Assembly (NCBI GenBank): GCA_964492595.1
Contig: CAZBKY010000002.1
Coordinates: 1 to 53,894 of the forward strand
Direction of reading: 5' to 3'
DNA: 53,894 nucleotides
Source: CAYNFP01 sp964492595
GTDB lineage: Bacteria; Bacillota_I; Bacilli_A; RF39; UBA660
The notes below the pieces were generated by a model. The model made no database searches. It was not told the DNA's origin and was given only the letters and a program-made list of their open reading frames with translations. How positions within the stretch are numbered: the first letter of the stretch is position 1; each line of letters opens with the position of its first letter. A program made the position numbers and the translations under genes. Positions 1 to 8,359 of this stretch are shown here, in pieces.

Positions 1-405
1 TTTAATATCCCTATGAATTATATAAGAATCATGAGCATGTGCCATTCCATCAGTTATCTGAAGCATTATATCGATTACTTCGCTTATTGTTAAATTACCT
101 CTTTTTTTAAGAAGCTGTTTTAAAGTCTTGCCGGGACAATATTCCATAACTATATAGTACTGTGTATTATCTTCACCAACATCATACACCTCAACAATAT
201 TAGGGTGTGATAAAGAAGATGCAGATAAGGCCTCTCTTTGAAATCTTCTTACAAATTTTTCATCATTGGCTAAATCTCCACGTAAAACTTTAACCGCCAC
301 TTCTCTATCTAAAATAGTATCATACGCCAAATAAACATTAGCCATTCCGCCTTCGCCCAATGTCTTTATTATTTCATATCTGTCGTTTATTTTATTACCC
401 CTCAT
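1..405 (-). CDS. prkC: Ser/Thr protein kinase PrkC, N-terminal part (runs off window)
   Basis: This is the first 135 residues of a Hanks-type Ser/Thr kinase; the rest lies beyond base 1. The translation shows a glycine-rich loop (LGEGGMANVYLA), the catalytic lysine in VAVKVLRGD, and ends at the HRDIK catalytic-loop motif. In Firmicutes this kinase is membrane-bound with extracellular PASTA repeats and responds to peptidoglycan fragments; those parts cannot be seen here. The ATG at 405 overlaps the end of prpC by 11 bp, so the kinase and its cognate phosphatase are probably translationally coupled, and the order rlmN-prpC-prkC matches Bacillus. Confidence 0.93.
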   Translation of the reverse strand, partial: MRGNKINDRYEIIKTLGEGGMANVYLAYDTILDREVAVKVLRGDLANDEKFVRRFQREALSASSLSHPNIVEVYDVGEDNTQYYIVMEYCPGKTLKQLLKKRGNLTISEVIDIMLQITDGMAHAHDSYIIHRDIK

Positions 406-1153
406 TATCAACTGTATCACCACTTTCCCTAACTAAATAAGCGATTGTTATATTGTCATTGCCACCCCTAGCATTTGCTTTTAAAATCAATTTATTCACT
501 TTTTCCTCTATATCAAGTTCATCATCGTTTAATACTCTTTCAATCTGCTCTGCGTTTAATAAGTTTGTTATGCCATCAGAACATAAAAATATTTGATCTA
601 TATCTTTTTCTACTTCAAAAAGATCTACAGCAACTATTTCGCTTGCTCCTAGCGCTTTCATAAGAACATTTTTCTGTGGATGATTTAAAGCCTCTTCAGG
701 ACTAAGTTCTCCAGTTTCAACAAGTACATCTACAAGAGTATGATCTTTGGTTACCTTATATATTTTCTTGTTTTTCATAACGTAAGCTCTTGAATCACCA
801 ATATTTCCAAATATCAAAAACGAAGGAGTAAAAATCGCACAAACACAGGTTGTTCCAAGACCACTTGCTTCAGGGTTCTCTTCTGCATATTTTAATATTT
901 TCAAATTTGCTTCATCAGTTATTTCTTTTAACCAGTTTACTGCCTCTTCCTTAGTTCCAATACTGCTTAGGGAAGAAAATCTTTTTCCCATCTCACTTAC
1001 AACTAAAGAAGATGCCACCTCTCCCGCCTTGTGTCCCCCCATTCCATCTGCCACAACAAGAAGATACTCGCCACTTACATTTTTTACTATAGTAACTGCA
1101 TCTTCATTATGACTTCTAACTTTTCCTGTATCTGTCTGATAATATGTTAACAT
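395..1153 (-). CDS. prpC: PP2C-family protein phosphatase
   Basis: A 252-residue PPM/PP2C phosphatase that removes phosphate from Ser/Thr residues modified by PrkC. All metal-binding motifs are visible: ADGMGGHKAGE near residue 36, GDSRAYV near 118, SDGITN near 191 and GGNDNITI near 229. Length is normal for a stand-alone PrpC. The ATG overlaps the rlmN stop by 7 bp and has an AAGGATGATGA ribosome-binding region; prkC begins inside its last codons. Expected to be cytoplasmic and constitutively co-transcribed with rlmN and prkC. Confidence 0.95.
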   Translation of the reverse strand: MLTYYQTDTGKVRSHNEDAVTIVKNVSGEYLLVVADGMGGHKAGEVASSLVVSEMGKRFSSLSSIGTKEEAVNWLKEITDEANLKILKYAEENPEASGLGTTCVCAIFTPSFLIFGNIGDSRAYVMKNKKIYKVTKDHTLVDVLVETGELSPEEALNHPQKNVLMKALGASEIVAVDLFEVEKDIDQIFLCSDGITNLLNAEQIERVLNDDELDIEEKVNKLILKANARGGNDNITIAYLVRESGDTVDNEG

Positions 1154-2188
1154 TCATCATCATCCTTCTTTCTTGCTCGAAGTTGCCCGCAAGCAGCTGA
1201 GAGATCCTTGCCCATTTCTTTTCTAACCGTGCAATTTATTCCACTTTTCATAAGTATATCATAAAATTTATTGATTTTATAGTGTTCACTTCTCTTAAAT
1301 TCAAAATTTTCTGTTTCATTATAAGGTATTATATTAACATATACTAATTTACCCTTTAACAATTTTGAAANNNNNNNNNNGCTCCCTCGCAAAAGACTCA
1401 CTATCATTTACATCTTTTATCATAATATATTCTATTGTTACTCTTCTATTAGTTTTTTTTATATAATAATCTAATGCATCCATTATATCTTTTATTTTAT
1501 AAGTTTTGTTTATTCCCATAAGAGCGCTTCTCACCTTATCATTTGGAGCATGAAGAGAAATGGCAAGATTAACACCAAGCTGAAGATCTGCAAAATCATA
1601 AATTTTAGGTACTATACCACAGGTTGACACTGTTATTTTTCTGCTTCCAAGACCAATCATTTTAGGATTATTAACAATAGAAATAAATTTAATGAAATTT
1701 TCATAATTATCAAAAGGTTCACCAATTCCCATAATAACTAAATTATCTATTCTATCACTCACAGCTCTTTCAATGGTTAATACTTCTAAAACCATCTCAC
1801 TTACAGTTAAATCTCTAACTTTTTTAAGTCTCCCACTTTCACAAAAAGAACATCCCATATTACATCCTACCTGAGAAGATATACATAAGCTTTTTCCATA
1901 GTTATGTTTCATAAGTACACATTCAATAACACTGCCACCCTCTAATTTTAATAAATATTTTGAGGTGTCTTTACCCTTTTCTTCCATCTTTATTTCTAAA
2001 AATTTTATTACAAAATTTTCATTTAAAAACTTAATCAAGTTCTTACTTAAATTTGTCATTAAATTAAAATCATATATTTTCTTTTTATAAATCCACTCCA
2101 CTAGTTGAGATGCTTTAAATTTTTTAAAATTATTTTTTAATAAAATTTCTTCTAGTTCTTCTAAAGTTAATTCAAAAATATTTTTCAT
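1147..2188 (-). CDS. rlmN: 23S rRNA (A2503-C2)/tRNA (A37-C2) methyltransferase RlmN, interrupted by a 10-N run
   Basis: A radical-SAM methyltransferase that puts a C2 methyl on A2503 of 23S rRNA and A37 of some tRNAs. The CxxxCxxC cluster motif is seen as CNMGCSFC, followed by GIGEPFDNY and VSTCGIVP; the second catalytic Cys lies in the C-terminal AACGQL. The 10-N run at 1371-1380 puts the two halves in different frames, but joining the bases on either side directly gives RELSKLLKG, which aligns with other RlmN proteins without a gap. The real gene is then 343 codons and intact. It starts at ATG 2188 behind AAAGG and overlaps prpC at its end. Confidence 0.93.
1371..1380. other. Assembly gap (10 N) with probably no missing sequence
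   Basis: Ten N bases inside rlmN. The last base before the run and the first two after it (minus strand) form one leucine codon and restore the conserved ELxxLLKG segment, so the run looks like padding at a contig junction. This is inferred from reading frame and family alignment. Confidence 0.8.
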
Positions 2189-2247
2189 ATAAGCCTTTCA
2201 TATTTGTGAAGACAACAAAAAATTCATTTTGTAATAATTTATTATCG

Positions 2248-2586
2248 TTATAAATCATTTTCATCAATCAAAGGCACAATATCAACTGCGACTTCTTCAT
2301 ATGGATGAACTTCTCTTAATGCCTTTAACACTTTTTTTATCTTTTCTACTTCGCACTGGACTTCTATTTTTATTTCTTTAACTAATTCAATTTGATTTTT
2401 AGTCCCTATATAAGGATTACTTTTATCATTGCCCTTAAATATTCCAATACAATCTGAAGATATACTACAATGTGTATAATTGCCAATGATACCAGCTCCG
2501 GCATTACCAATTACATTTCTAATTTCATCAGCGTTTTGGGGCGGTGAAGTGACTATTATTTTTACTTTTTTCACTTTGATATTCAT
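2248..2586 (-). CDS. Stand-alone YqfO/CutA-like domain protein
   Basis: A 112-residue protein resembling the PII/CutA-like domain that is inserted in Nif3-family proteins such as Bacillus YqfO, and which also occurs alone (COG3323). Recognisable parts are VKIIVTSPPQNADEIRNVIGNAGAGIIGNY at the start (residues 7-36), and the C-terminal LREVHPYEEVAVDIVPL. No Nif3 metal-binding halves are present. The family's biochemical role is unknown; the fold suggests a small trimeric ligand or metal binder. It starts at ATG 2586 with GGAG, 30 bp downstream of alaS, so it is probably in the same transcript. Confidence 0.75.
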   Translation of the reverse strand: MNIKVKKVKIIVTSPPQNADEIRNVIGNAGAGIIGNYTHCSISSDCIGIFKGNDKSNPYIGTKNQIELVKEIKIEVQCEVEKIKKVLKALREVHPYEEVAVDIVPLIDENDL

Positions 2587-2616
2587 ATTTGTTCTCCGAT
2601 TATTAAAATTAATTTA

Positions 2617-4395
2617 TTATTCCAATATAACCTTTAGTCTTCTCACTCCAGCTGAAGAGCTTTCTTCTTTTATGATTTTAAAAGTCCCAAGTTCACTGGT
2701 ATTTTTTATATGAGGCCCTCCACATATTTCTTTGGATATATCGCCTATTGAATAAACAAAAACTTTAGAGCCATATTTATCAGTAAAAATTCCCTCTGCT
2801 CCTTGTTTTTTGGCCTCTTCGTAAGTCATTTCCTCTTTAATAACATCTACATTTTGTTTAATATAACTATTTACATTGTTTGTTAATCTTTCTTGCTCTT
2901 CTTCTGTCATTTTTCTATCCAAGTTAAAATCGAATCTAAGTCTTTCTGGAGTTATATTAGCACCTTTTTGTATCACATCTTTTCCGTACATAATTTTTAG
3001 CTCTGAAAGAAGTATGTGTGCCAGAGTATGATATTTGGTACTTTCATATGAATTATCAGCAAGACCGCCTTTAAACTCGCCTATAGATGCCGTTTTAGAA
3101 AGCTCCTGATGTTCTTTGAATTTTTGATTAAATCCGAGTATATCAACTTCTATATTGTTTTCTTTAGCAAGTTCAACTGTAAATTCTAAAGGAAACCCAA
3201 ATGTATCAAATAATTTAAATGCGTTCGTTCCATCTATTTTATTATTTTCTATATTTCTAGTTATTTTATTAAACATTTTTAATCCCGAATCTAAAGTTTT
3301 ATTAAATTTAATTTCTTCTTTTAGTAACTCTTCTATTATATAATTTTTATTTCTTTCAAGTTCTTCATAATATTCTTTATAATCATTTATAAATACTAAA
3401 GCTAAATCTTCTAATATAGAATTATTTATATTTAAGCTTTTTATATATCTGATAGCCCTTCTTATTAATCTTCTAAGTACATAACCTCTTCCTGTATTAG
3501 AAGGCATGAGTCTAAGGTCATCCCCTAAAATAAACACACTTGTTCTAATATGATCTAATATTATTCTAAATGATTTTTTATTATCTTCATATTTTAAACT
3601 ACTCAACTCTTCTAATTTAAGGAGACTATTTTTAAATATATCAGTATCATAAACACTTTTTTTACCATTTAATACTGTTAGTGTTCTCTCAAGTCCCATC
3701 CCTGTATCCACGTTTTTATTTTTAAGAGGGGTGTATATTCCATCCTTTGAATTAAATTCCATAAAAACATCATTCCATATTTCCAAATATTTGCCACAAT
3801 CACATGATAGATTACAATCTTTAGAACATGCCTCTTTGCCGGTGTCATAAAACATTTCTGTGTCTGGCCCGCAAGGTCCATTCCCACTTCCAAGTTCCCA
3901 CCAGTTATGCTCTTTACCTAAGAAAAATATGTGACTTTCTTCGACAATGCAGCTTTTCCATAAATTGTAACTTTCAATATCCTTAGGTGCATTTTCATTA
4001 CCTTCAAACACTGTAAAATATAATTTATCTTTTGGTAAATTCAAATAATCACTGTTTGTTAAAAATTCATATGACCAAGGTATCATTTTTTCTTTAAAAT
4101 AATCTCCAAAGGACCAATTTCCTAACATTTCAAAGAATGTACAGTGAGAATCATCTCCAACACTATCTATATCGCTTGTTCTTAAACATTTTTGCACGTT
4201 AACAACTCTTTTTCCTTCAGGATGAGGAGTTCCAAGCAAATAAGGCACTAAAGGATGCATTCCGGCGGTTGTGAATAATACTGTTGGATCATTTTCAGGT
4301 ATTATACTTGCACTGGGTATTATTTTATGCCCTTTACTTTCAAAAAATTTAAAATACATATCTATAAGCATTTTTCTTGTTAATTCTTTTTTCAT
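2617..4395 (-). CDS. alaS: Alanyl-tRNA synthetase, short form without C-terminal domain
   Basis: Charges tRNA-Ala with alanine. Class II motifs are clear: FFESKGHKIIPSASIIPENDPTVLFTTAGM at the N-terminus, VNVQKCLRTSDIDSVG, FFEMLGNWSFGDYF, and GMGLERTL. The editing-site zinc ligands are present as HTLAH (H456, H460) and CGGPH (C558, H562). The protein is 592 residues, compared with about 870-880 for most bacterial AlaRS: the linker before the editing core is compressed and the entire C-terminal (C-Ala) region is absent; the frame simply stops after RRLKVILE. It starts at ATG 4395 behind GGGAGA, 33 bp after the lipoprotein gene. No T-box leader is seen. Confidence 0.92.
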   Translation of the reverse strand: MKKELTRKMLIDMYFKFFESKGHKIIPSASIIPENDPTVLFTTAGMHPLVPYLLGTPHPEGKRVVNVQKCLRTSDIDSVGDDSHCTFFEMLGNWSFGDYFKEKMIPWSYEFLTNSDYLNLPKDKLYFTVFEGNENAPKDIESYNLWKSCIVEESHIFFLGKEHNWWELGSGNGPCGPDTEMFYDTGKEACSKDCNLSCDCGKYLEIWNDVFMEFNSKDGIYTPLKNKNVDTGMGLERTLTVLNGKKSVYDTDIFKNSLLKLEELSSLKYEDNKKSFRIILDHIRTSVFILGDDLRLMPSNTGRGYVLRRLIRRAIRYIKSLNINNSILEDLALVFINDYKEYYEELERNKNYIIEELLKEEIKFNKTLDSGLKMFNKITRNIENNKIDGTNAFKLFDTFGFPLEFTVELAKENNIEVDILGFNQKFKEHQELSKTASIGEFKGGLADNSYESTKYHTLAHILLSELKIMYGKDVIQKGANITPERLRFDFNLDRKMTEEEQERLTNNVNSYIKQNVDVIKEEMTYEEAKKQGAEGIFTDKYGSKVFVYSIGDISKEICGGPHIKNTSELGTFKIIKEESSSAGVRRLKVILE

Positions 4396-4428
4396 ACATT
4401 CTCCCTTTATAGTTGTTCTTTATCTATG

Positions 4429-5238
4429 TTAATTTAATTTATCTGAATTTTTATAAATTTTTCTAGTATTTGCAGGTAATATTGCTTCTTCATCTAATAT
4501 TTCAGGATATGGACTTATAATAACATTGTTATTATTAAGATTACATCCCAAATCATATACTCTATATTCTTCAGGGAAAGATAAATAAAAGTCTACAAGT
4601 TCTCCCATAGTTATTTCTAAATAGTAACAAGCTGGATTTCCTGTTGAGTTTATCAATTTCATGATTTTTTGGAACTCCTCATTACTAGGTTCTTCTATAC
4701 CCAATTCTTTCATATCTCTCCTCATTAAAGGTATATCAGATATTTTAATGATATTTATATTTCCTAAATCTTCATTAGGTATTATATCATATTTTAACAG
4801 GTCACTAAGCGACCCGGACAAACCCATATCTGATTCTTTCATAGAAAATAGAATATCTTCTTCTTTAAAAGATGATACATGTTGTACTTCATTTAATTTA
4901 TGATAAACAAAACTTTTGCAAAAAGCCATTTTTATCTGACCATTTTCTGTCTGAAAATAAAATACACAATGATTATAGAATCTTGTTACCTCCTTTTCAT
5001 CAATACTTAATCCAAGAAGTTCTTTCTCTTCTTCTTTATTTGGTGTTGGTTCTAAAATAGGACTTGCCTCTGGAGTGACTGTTGGTGTTGGTTTTGGTGT
5101 GAAAGTTAAAGTTATTTCCGGAGTTGCGATAGTTTCTTCCTTTGCTTCAACTTCTTTACATCCTCCAGTCATTAACGCTGCTGCTACTGTTATAAATGTT
5201 ATCAATTCAATTAATTTTCTTTTAGTTTTTTTTTGCAT
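4429..5238 (-). CDS. Putative lipoprotein with Thr/Pro-rich linker
   Basis: A 269-residue protein I do not recognise. It has a positively charged start, a hydrophobic stretch of about 16 residues and then TGGC near residue 27, a poor but possible lipobox (threonine at -3 is unusual). Residues 38-66 are a Thr/Pro/Glu-rich tether (TFTPKPTPTVTPEASP), followed by a globular domain of about 195 residues. It is therefore probably exported and anchored outside the membrane. It is the first gene after the promoter at 5301-5329 and lies 33 bp upstream of alaS. No function is proposed. Confidence 0.7.
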   Translation of the reverse strand: MQKKTKRKLIELITFITVAAALMTGGCKEVEAKEETIATPEITLTFTPKPTPTVTPEASPILEPTPNKEEEKELLGLSIDEKEVTRFYNHCVFYFQTENGQIKMAFCKSFVYHKLNEVQHVSSFKEEDILFSMKESDMGLSGSLSDLLKYDIIPNEDLGNINIIKISDIPLMRRDMKELGIEEPSNEEFQKIMKLINSTGNPACYYLEITMGELVDFYLSFPEEYRVYDLGCNLNNNNVIISPYPEILDEEAILPANTRKIYKNSDKLN

Positions 5239-5300
5239 TTTTTAATCCCTTATAATAAAGTTATATACTTTTAACTTAACCCTTTTCTTTATGGTTTCTT

Positions 5301-5329
5301 ATTATACACATTTCAAGCACTTTTGTCAA
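5301..5329 (-). promoter_or_regulatory. SigA-type promoter of the lipoprotein-alaS operon
   Basis: On the minus strand TTGACA (5329-5324), a 17-bp spacer and TATAAT (5306-5301): a perfect consensus match. The insertion sequence lies just upstream, with its target duplication starting 4 bp beyond the -35 box. Confidence 0.85.
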
Positions 5330-5332
5330 TAA

Positions 5333-5342
5333 ATTAATATAC
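5333..5342. repeat. Target-site duplication, left copy
   Basis: ATTAATATAC, immediately outside the left inverted repeat, matches 6606-6615 exactly. Ten base pairs is within the 9-12 bp usual for IS4-like elements. Confidence 0.9.
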
Positions 5343-5343
5343 T

Positions 5344-6279
5344 TTAAGTTTCCGCAAAATAATCAAAAAGAGATAACTGAGTAATATTAGGAGGATTAAG
5401 ATTGGAAAAAAAGGCAGTAATGCCAGTAATAGAATGGCTTAATATAGCTTTTACACCATAAGCTAAACGATATAGTTCGAAGTATACTGTTTGTTTAATG
5501 GGTTTTGCTTCCTCTAATATAAATAACAATAATTTGCTTTTTTGACGAGTAATAATTTCTAATCCAGATAAAGCCAAAGTCATAAGGGTGTTGAGAGAAT
5601 TGATTCTCTCTAAATCTCTTACTCTAAATTTTTCAAAATCAAATTGTTGTTTTTTATATTTGAAATATTCTTCAATTCTCCATTTTTTGTAATAAGAAAC
5701 GATTCCTCTATTCATAACAAAAGTTCTGATATTTCCAAAGGAAGTATAAATTTTATCTAGTATCTTAAATGCAATATCATTTGTACTTTTAAATCCTTTG
5801 CTAAGTGTAGAAAAAATTGTTGAATATAATGACACTACGCGATCATTAATTAATACTGTTGCTTCTGCAACCCAATATCCCATCTTGAGTTTATGTTCAT
5901 CAGAACCATCTGGTACTAAGACTATATCTTCAAACTTTTTACCTAATGGTTTTATAACATCAGAAAAATCAAAAGACATAAGAGAATTAGACTTCAGTTT
6001 TGGTTTTATCTCTTTATGATAATTATTCCATACTATATCTAGATATTTATAGATTTTAGCTAGATTTTTACTTAATCTATCTACTGTATCAATTAATTTA
6101 ATTTTTTCCTTTAAACTTCTCCCTATTTCTGAAAGCATAGGAGAAGCTGATTTAACAATACCATAAATCATAGAAGAAATAAACTTAGATTCGACTCTTC
6201 CCAATAATTTTCCAATTTTTGAAAAAAAATTGAATAAACCCTCTTTAATTTGATAGATAAAAGTATTGTAATTATACAT
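5344..6279 (-). CDS. IS4-like transposase, internally deleted
   Basis: A 311-residue relative of IS4-family DDE transposases. The first catalytic region is present (FDFSDVIKPLGKK near 103-115 and DGSDEHKLKMGYW near 124-136), as is the C-terminal YKKWRIEEYFKYKKQ (197-211) with the Glu of the YREK-type signature. Between them, the usual DRGYD region reads MNRGI (residue 190 is Asn rather than Asp) and runs straight into SYYKKWRIEE. In full-length relatives about 100 residues separate these motifs. The frame stays open, so the deletion was in frame, but the protein is probably inactive. It starts at ATG 6279 behind AAGGAGTG. Confidence 0.88.
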   Translation of the reverse strand: MYNYNTFIYQIKEGLFNFFSKIGKLLGRVESKFISSMIYGIVKSASPMLSEIGRSLKEKIKLIDTVDRLSKNLAKIYKYLDIVWNNYHKEIKPKLKSNSLMSFDFSDVIKPLGKKFEDIVLVPDGSDEHKLKMGYWVAEATVLINDRVVSLYSTIFSTLSKGFKSTNDIAFKILDKIYTSFGNIRTFVMNRGIVSYYKKWRIEEYFKYKKQQFDFEKFRVRDLERINSLNTLMTLALSGLEIITRQKSKLLLFILEEAKPIKQTVYFELYRLAYGVKAILSHSITGITAFFSNLNPPNITQLSLFDYFAET

Positions 6280-6293
6280 GTGATATCACTCCT

Positions 6294-6503
6294 TATTTTT
6301 TAGTTTTTTCAATTATAATTATACAGGAAAAAGTGACTTATCACAACANNNNNNNNNNNNNNNNNNNNNNNNNNNNNNNNNNNNNNNNNNNNNNNNNNNN
6401 NNNNNNNNNNNNNNNNNNNNNNNNNNNNNNNNNNNNNNNNNNNNNNNNTATTTTTTAGTTTTTTCAATTATAATTATACAGGAAAAAGTGACTTATCACA
6501 ACA
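6294..6503. repeat. Identical 55-bp segments on both sides of a 100-N gap
   Basis: Bases 6294-6348 and 6449-6503 are identical over 55 bp, and both abut the N run exactly. An overlap of one k-mer (k=55) between neighbouring contigs of a de Bruijn assembly would look like this, so the gap is probably of negative length and the sequence present once. The segment contains the transposase promoter. Confidence 0.85.
6318..6346 (-). promoter_or_regulatory. Promoter of the transposase gene
   Basis: Minus strand TTGTGA (6346-6341), 17-bp spacer, TATAAT (6323-6318), followed by a leader and a good ribosome-binding site before ATG 6279. The second copy lies at 6473-6501 in the duplicated segment. Confidence 0.7.
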
Positions 6504-6605
6504 TCAAAGCCACACATTATGGGGCTTTGTTTTGTTTGTTAATAACTTTTTTACTGTTTATCTTATACTGCTCTTTCTTTTTACTATATTTTGCGGAAAC
6601 TTAAA

Positions 6606-6615
6606 ATTAATATAC
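6606..6615. repeat. Target-site duplication, right copy
   Basis: ATTAATATAC, identical to 5333-5342. The remaining 243 bp up to the pilin stop (6616-6858) are extremely AT-rich; I see only a small palindrome near 6696-6712 (ATTAAAC/GTTTAAT) there and no gene. Confidence 0.9.
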
Positions 6616-6858
6616 CCATTTTAATATATAAACTGTCTGTTTTTGAGAATAAAATGTACTAATTAAATTGAAATATTAAAGTTTTTTATTATTTATTAAA
6701 CTTAGTTTAATGTAAGTTCTATTTTAAATAAATTGTTTAATCTCATAGACTTTAATTTGAAAAAATTGTGAGTAGTTAATATATTGATTGTAATTTTAAT
6801 TAATAAAATAGATTTTTTATACTTTATAATAATTTTGAAATAAAACTAGTAAAATTTA

Positions 6859-8343
6859 TTAGTAGCAAATAGTAGAAATATAGCTTTTATAACATTGAGT
6901 TTTACCACATTTAGACCCCTTTGAATGTTTACAGTAATCTTCTTTTCTCTCACATGTTTGACCGGCTGATTCATAATAAGTGGTTACTGTGTTAATGGTT
7001 CCAGATAAAGTTTCAGTAATAAAGACATAATTACCATTAACATAAATATATGTGCCATCTGCATTTCTTGCTTTACATGAATAACTACATGAACATGAAG
7101 TTGCTGTTGGAGTTGTCGAGGTACCAGAACTTTTTTTCTTTTGTATTGCATAGTAGGTGATATTTGAGGAGAGTGGAATTGTTGATGAAACCTTATATTG
7201 ATATGTTGTTGCACTTGATGATGTATTCCATCCTACAACATCGTATCCTGAAGAAGCAGTTATTGTTGGTGCTGTTACATTACAACTTTGTATTATATTG
7301 TATATTGTACAGCTTGCTGATGCATTTGTATTCCATCCTACAACATTGTACCCTGAAGAGGCAGTTATTGTTGGCGCTGTGACATTACAACTTGTTGCTG
7401 CATTATTATATATTTTACAACTTGCTGATGTTGCTCCTATTGCACTAGCACTGTTTTTATTAAATGTAACTGTGTATGTTTTACTTGTTATTGCATAGTA
7501 GGTGATATTTGAAGTTAATGGAATTGTTGCTGAAACATTATATTGAGATGTTGTTGCACTTGATGATGTATTCCATCCTACAGCAACACCTCCTGAAGAG
7601 GCTGTTATTGTTGGGGTTGTGACATTACAACTTGTTTTTTTATTATATATGTTGCAGTTTGCGGATGTCGCACTTATTGCACTTGCATTATTCTTATTGA
7701 ATGTAGCCGTATAAGGTTTACTTGTTATTGCATAATATGTCACTCCATTATTGCTATTTGATAACTCAAAATTCTCTCCTGCTTGATGAATTGATATTGT
7801 TGCAGATGCATTTTCATTCCATCCTAGAATTGTGTACCCACTTCTAGTTATAGAAGGTAATTTTACTGTACAGACACTTCCATTTAATGTGGAGCATCCA
7901 AGACTGGTTACTCCAATCTCCGCACCATTTCCCACAAAATATATTTTTAAATCTACTGTCATTACTCCTTGAGTCACCTGTACTGCAGATTTATTTTTTC
8001 TTATTGTTATAGGCTCATCATTCATTATTGTTTTTTCATCTCGCGGGTCTATTATGCATCCTACAGTTCTTTCACAGTAAGTAGAATCTGATGTTATATA
8101 TCCATATGCCAGCAAGGTCTCTACTGGTATTTGTATTTGAGTCGCTTCTCCAAAAGCATCTTTATTATTCTTTCCATATAATTCTGCAGCCGCTATTAAT
8201 GATGTCCATTTTGCTTCGTATGCTCTTTCTTTTATTGATTTACTTATTAATAAAGTAGTAGGTATTGCTATTATTAATATTATACCTATTATTGCTATTA
8301 CAACTATGATTTCTATTAATGTAAATCCTTTTTTATTTTTCAT
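6859..8343 (-). CDS. Type IV prepilin-like protein with InlB-type repeats (pilin 1)
   Basis: A 494-residue surface protein. MKNKKG|FTLIE is a class III prepilin signal, cut after Gly6 with Glu at +5, followed by a hydrophobic helix to about residue 36. Residues 40-145 are a pilin-like region. From about 146 to 400 are repeats resembling the Listeria-Bacteroides (InlB B) repeat, each with a Cys pair (for example C230/C239 and C309/C319), PTITASSGY and GWNT. Repeat 3 (345 onward) lacks its first strand. The tail (415-494) is Cys-rich and unrelated to pilin 2. The ATG at 8343 (GGGAGG upstream) gives the same start as pilin 2; upstream extension of the frame would overlap pilin 2. Probably assembled by the PilC/PilD proteins at 38-41 kb. 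Confidence 0.88.
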   Translation of the reverse strand: MKNKKGFTLIEIIVVIAIIGIILIIAIPTTLLISKSIKERAYEAKWTSLIAAAELYGKNNKDAFGEATQIQIPVETLLAYGYITSDSTYCERTVGCIIDPRDEKTIMNDEPITIRKNKSAVQVTQGVMTVDLKIYFVGNGAEIGVTSLGCSTLNGSVCTVKLPSITRSGYTILGWNENASATISIHQAGENFELSNSNNGVTYYAITSKPYTATFNKNNASAISATSANCNIYNKKTSCNVTTPTITASSGGVAVGWNTSSSATTSQYNVSATIPLTSNITYYAITSKTYTVTFNKNSASAIGATSASCKIYNNAATSCNVTAPTITASSGYNVVGWNTNASASCTIYNIIQSCNVTAPTITASSGYDVVGWNTSSSATTYQYKVSSTIPLSSNITYYAIQKKKSSGTSTTPTATSCSCSYSCKARNADGTYIYVNGNYVFITETLSGTINTVTTYYESAGQTCERKEDYCKHSKGSKCGKTQCYKSYISTICY

Positions 8344-8359
8344 TTTGGCCTCCCTTTTT

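Larger units (their letters stand above)
5343..6605 (-). mobile_element. IS4-like insertion sequence, probably non-autonomous
   Basis: The element is bounded by perfect 19-bp terminal inverted repeats, TTTAAGTTTCCGCAAAATA at 5343-5361 and its complement at 6587-6605, flanked by a 10-bp direct repeat. It carries one transposase frame whose stop codon overlaps the left repeat. A 100-N run (6349-6448) lies between two identical 55-bp segments; if these are one sequence, the element is about 1.1 kb, shorter than typical IS4 members (about 1.4-1.6 kb), in line with the internal deletion seen in the transposase. A hairpin at 505-529 of the 6-kb line (6505-6529, CAAAGCC/GGCTTTG) upstream of the transposase promoter may block read-in transcription, a common trait of IS ends. 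Confidence 0.93.

Noticed and set aside
1147..1407. Separate small gene covering the end of rlmN
   Set aside because: It is the C-terminal part of rlmN thrown into another frame by the 10-N run.
5239..5343. T-box riboswitch upstream of the alaS operon
   Set aside because: The leader is only about 55 bases long and has neither a T-box sequence nor an antiterminator structure.
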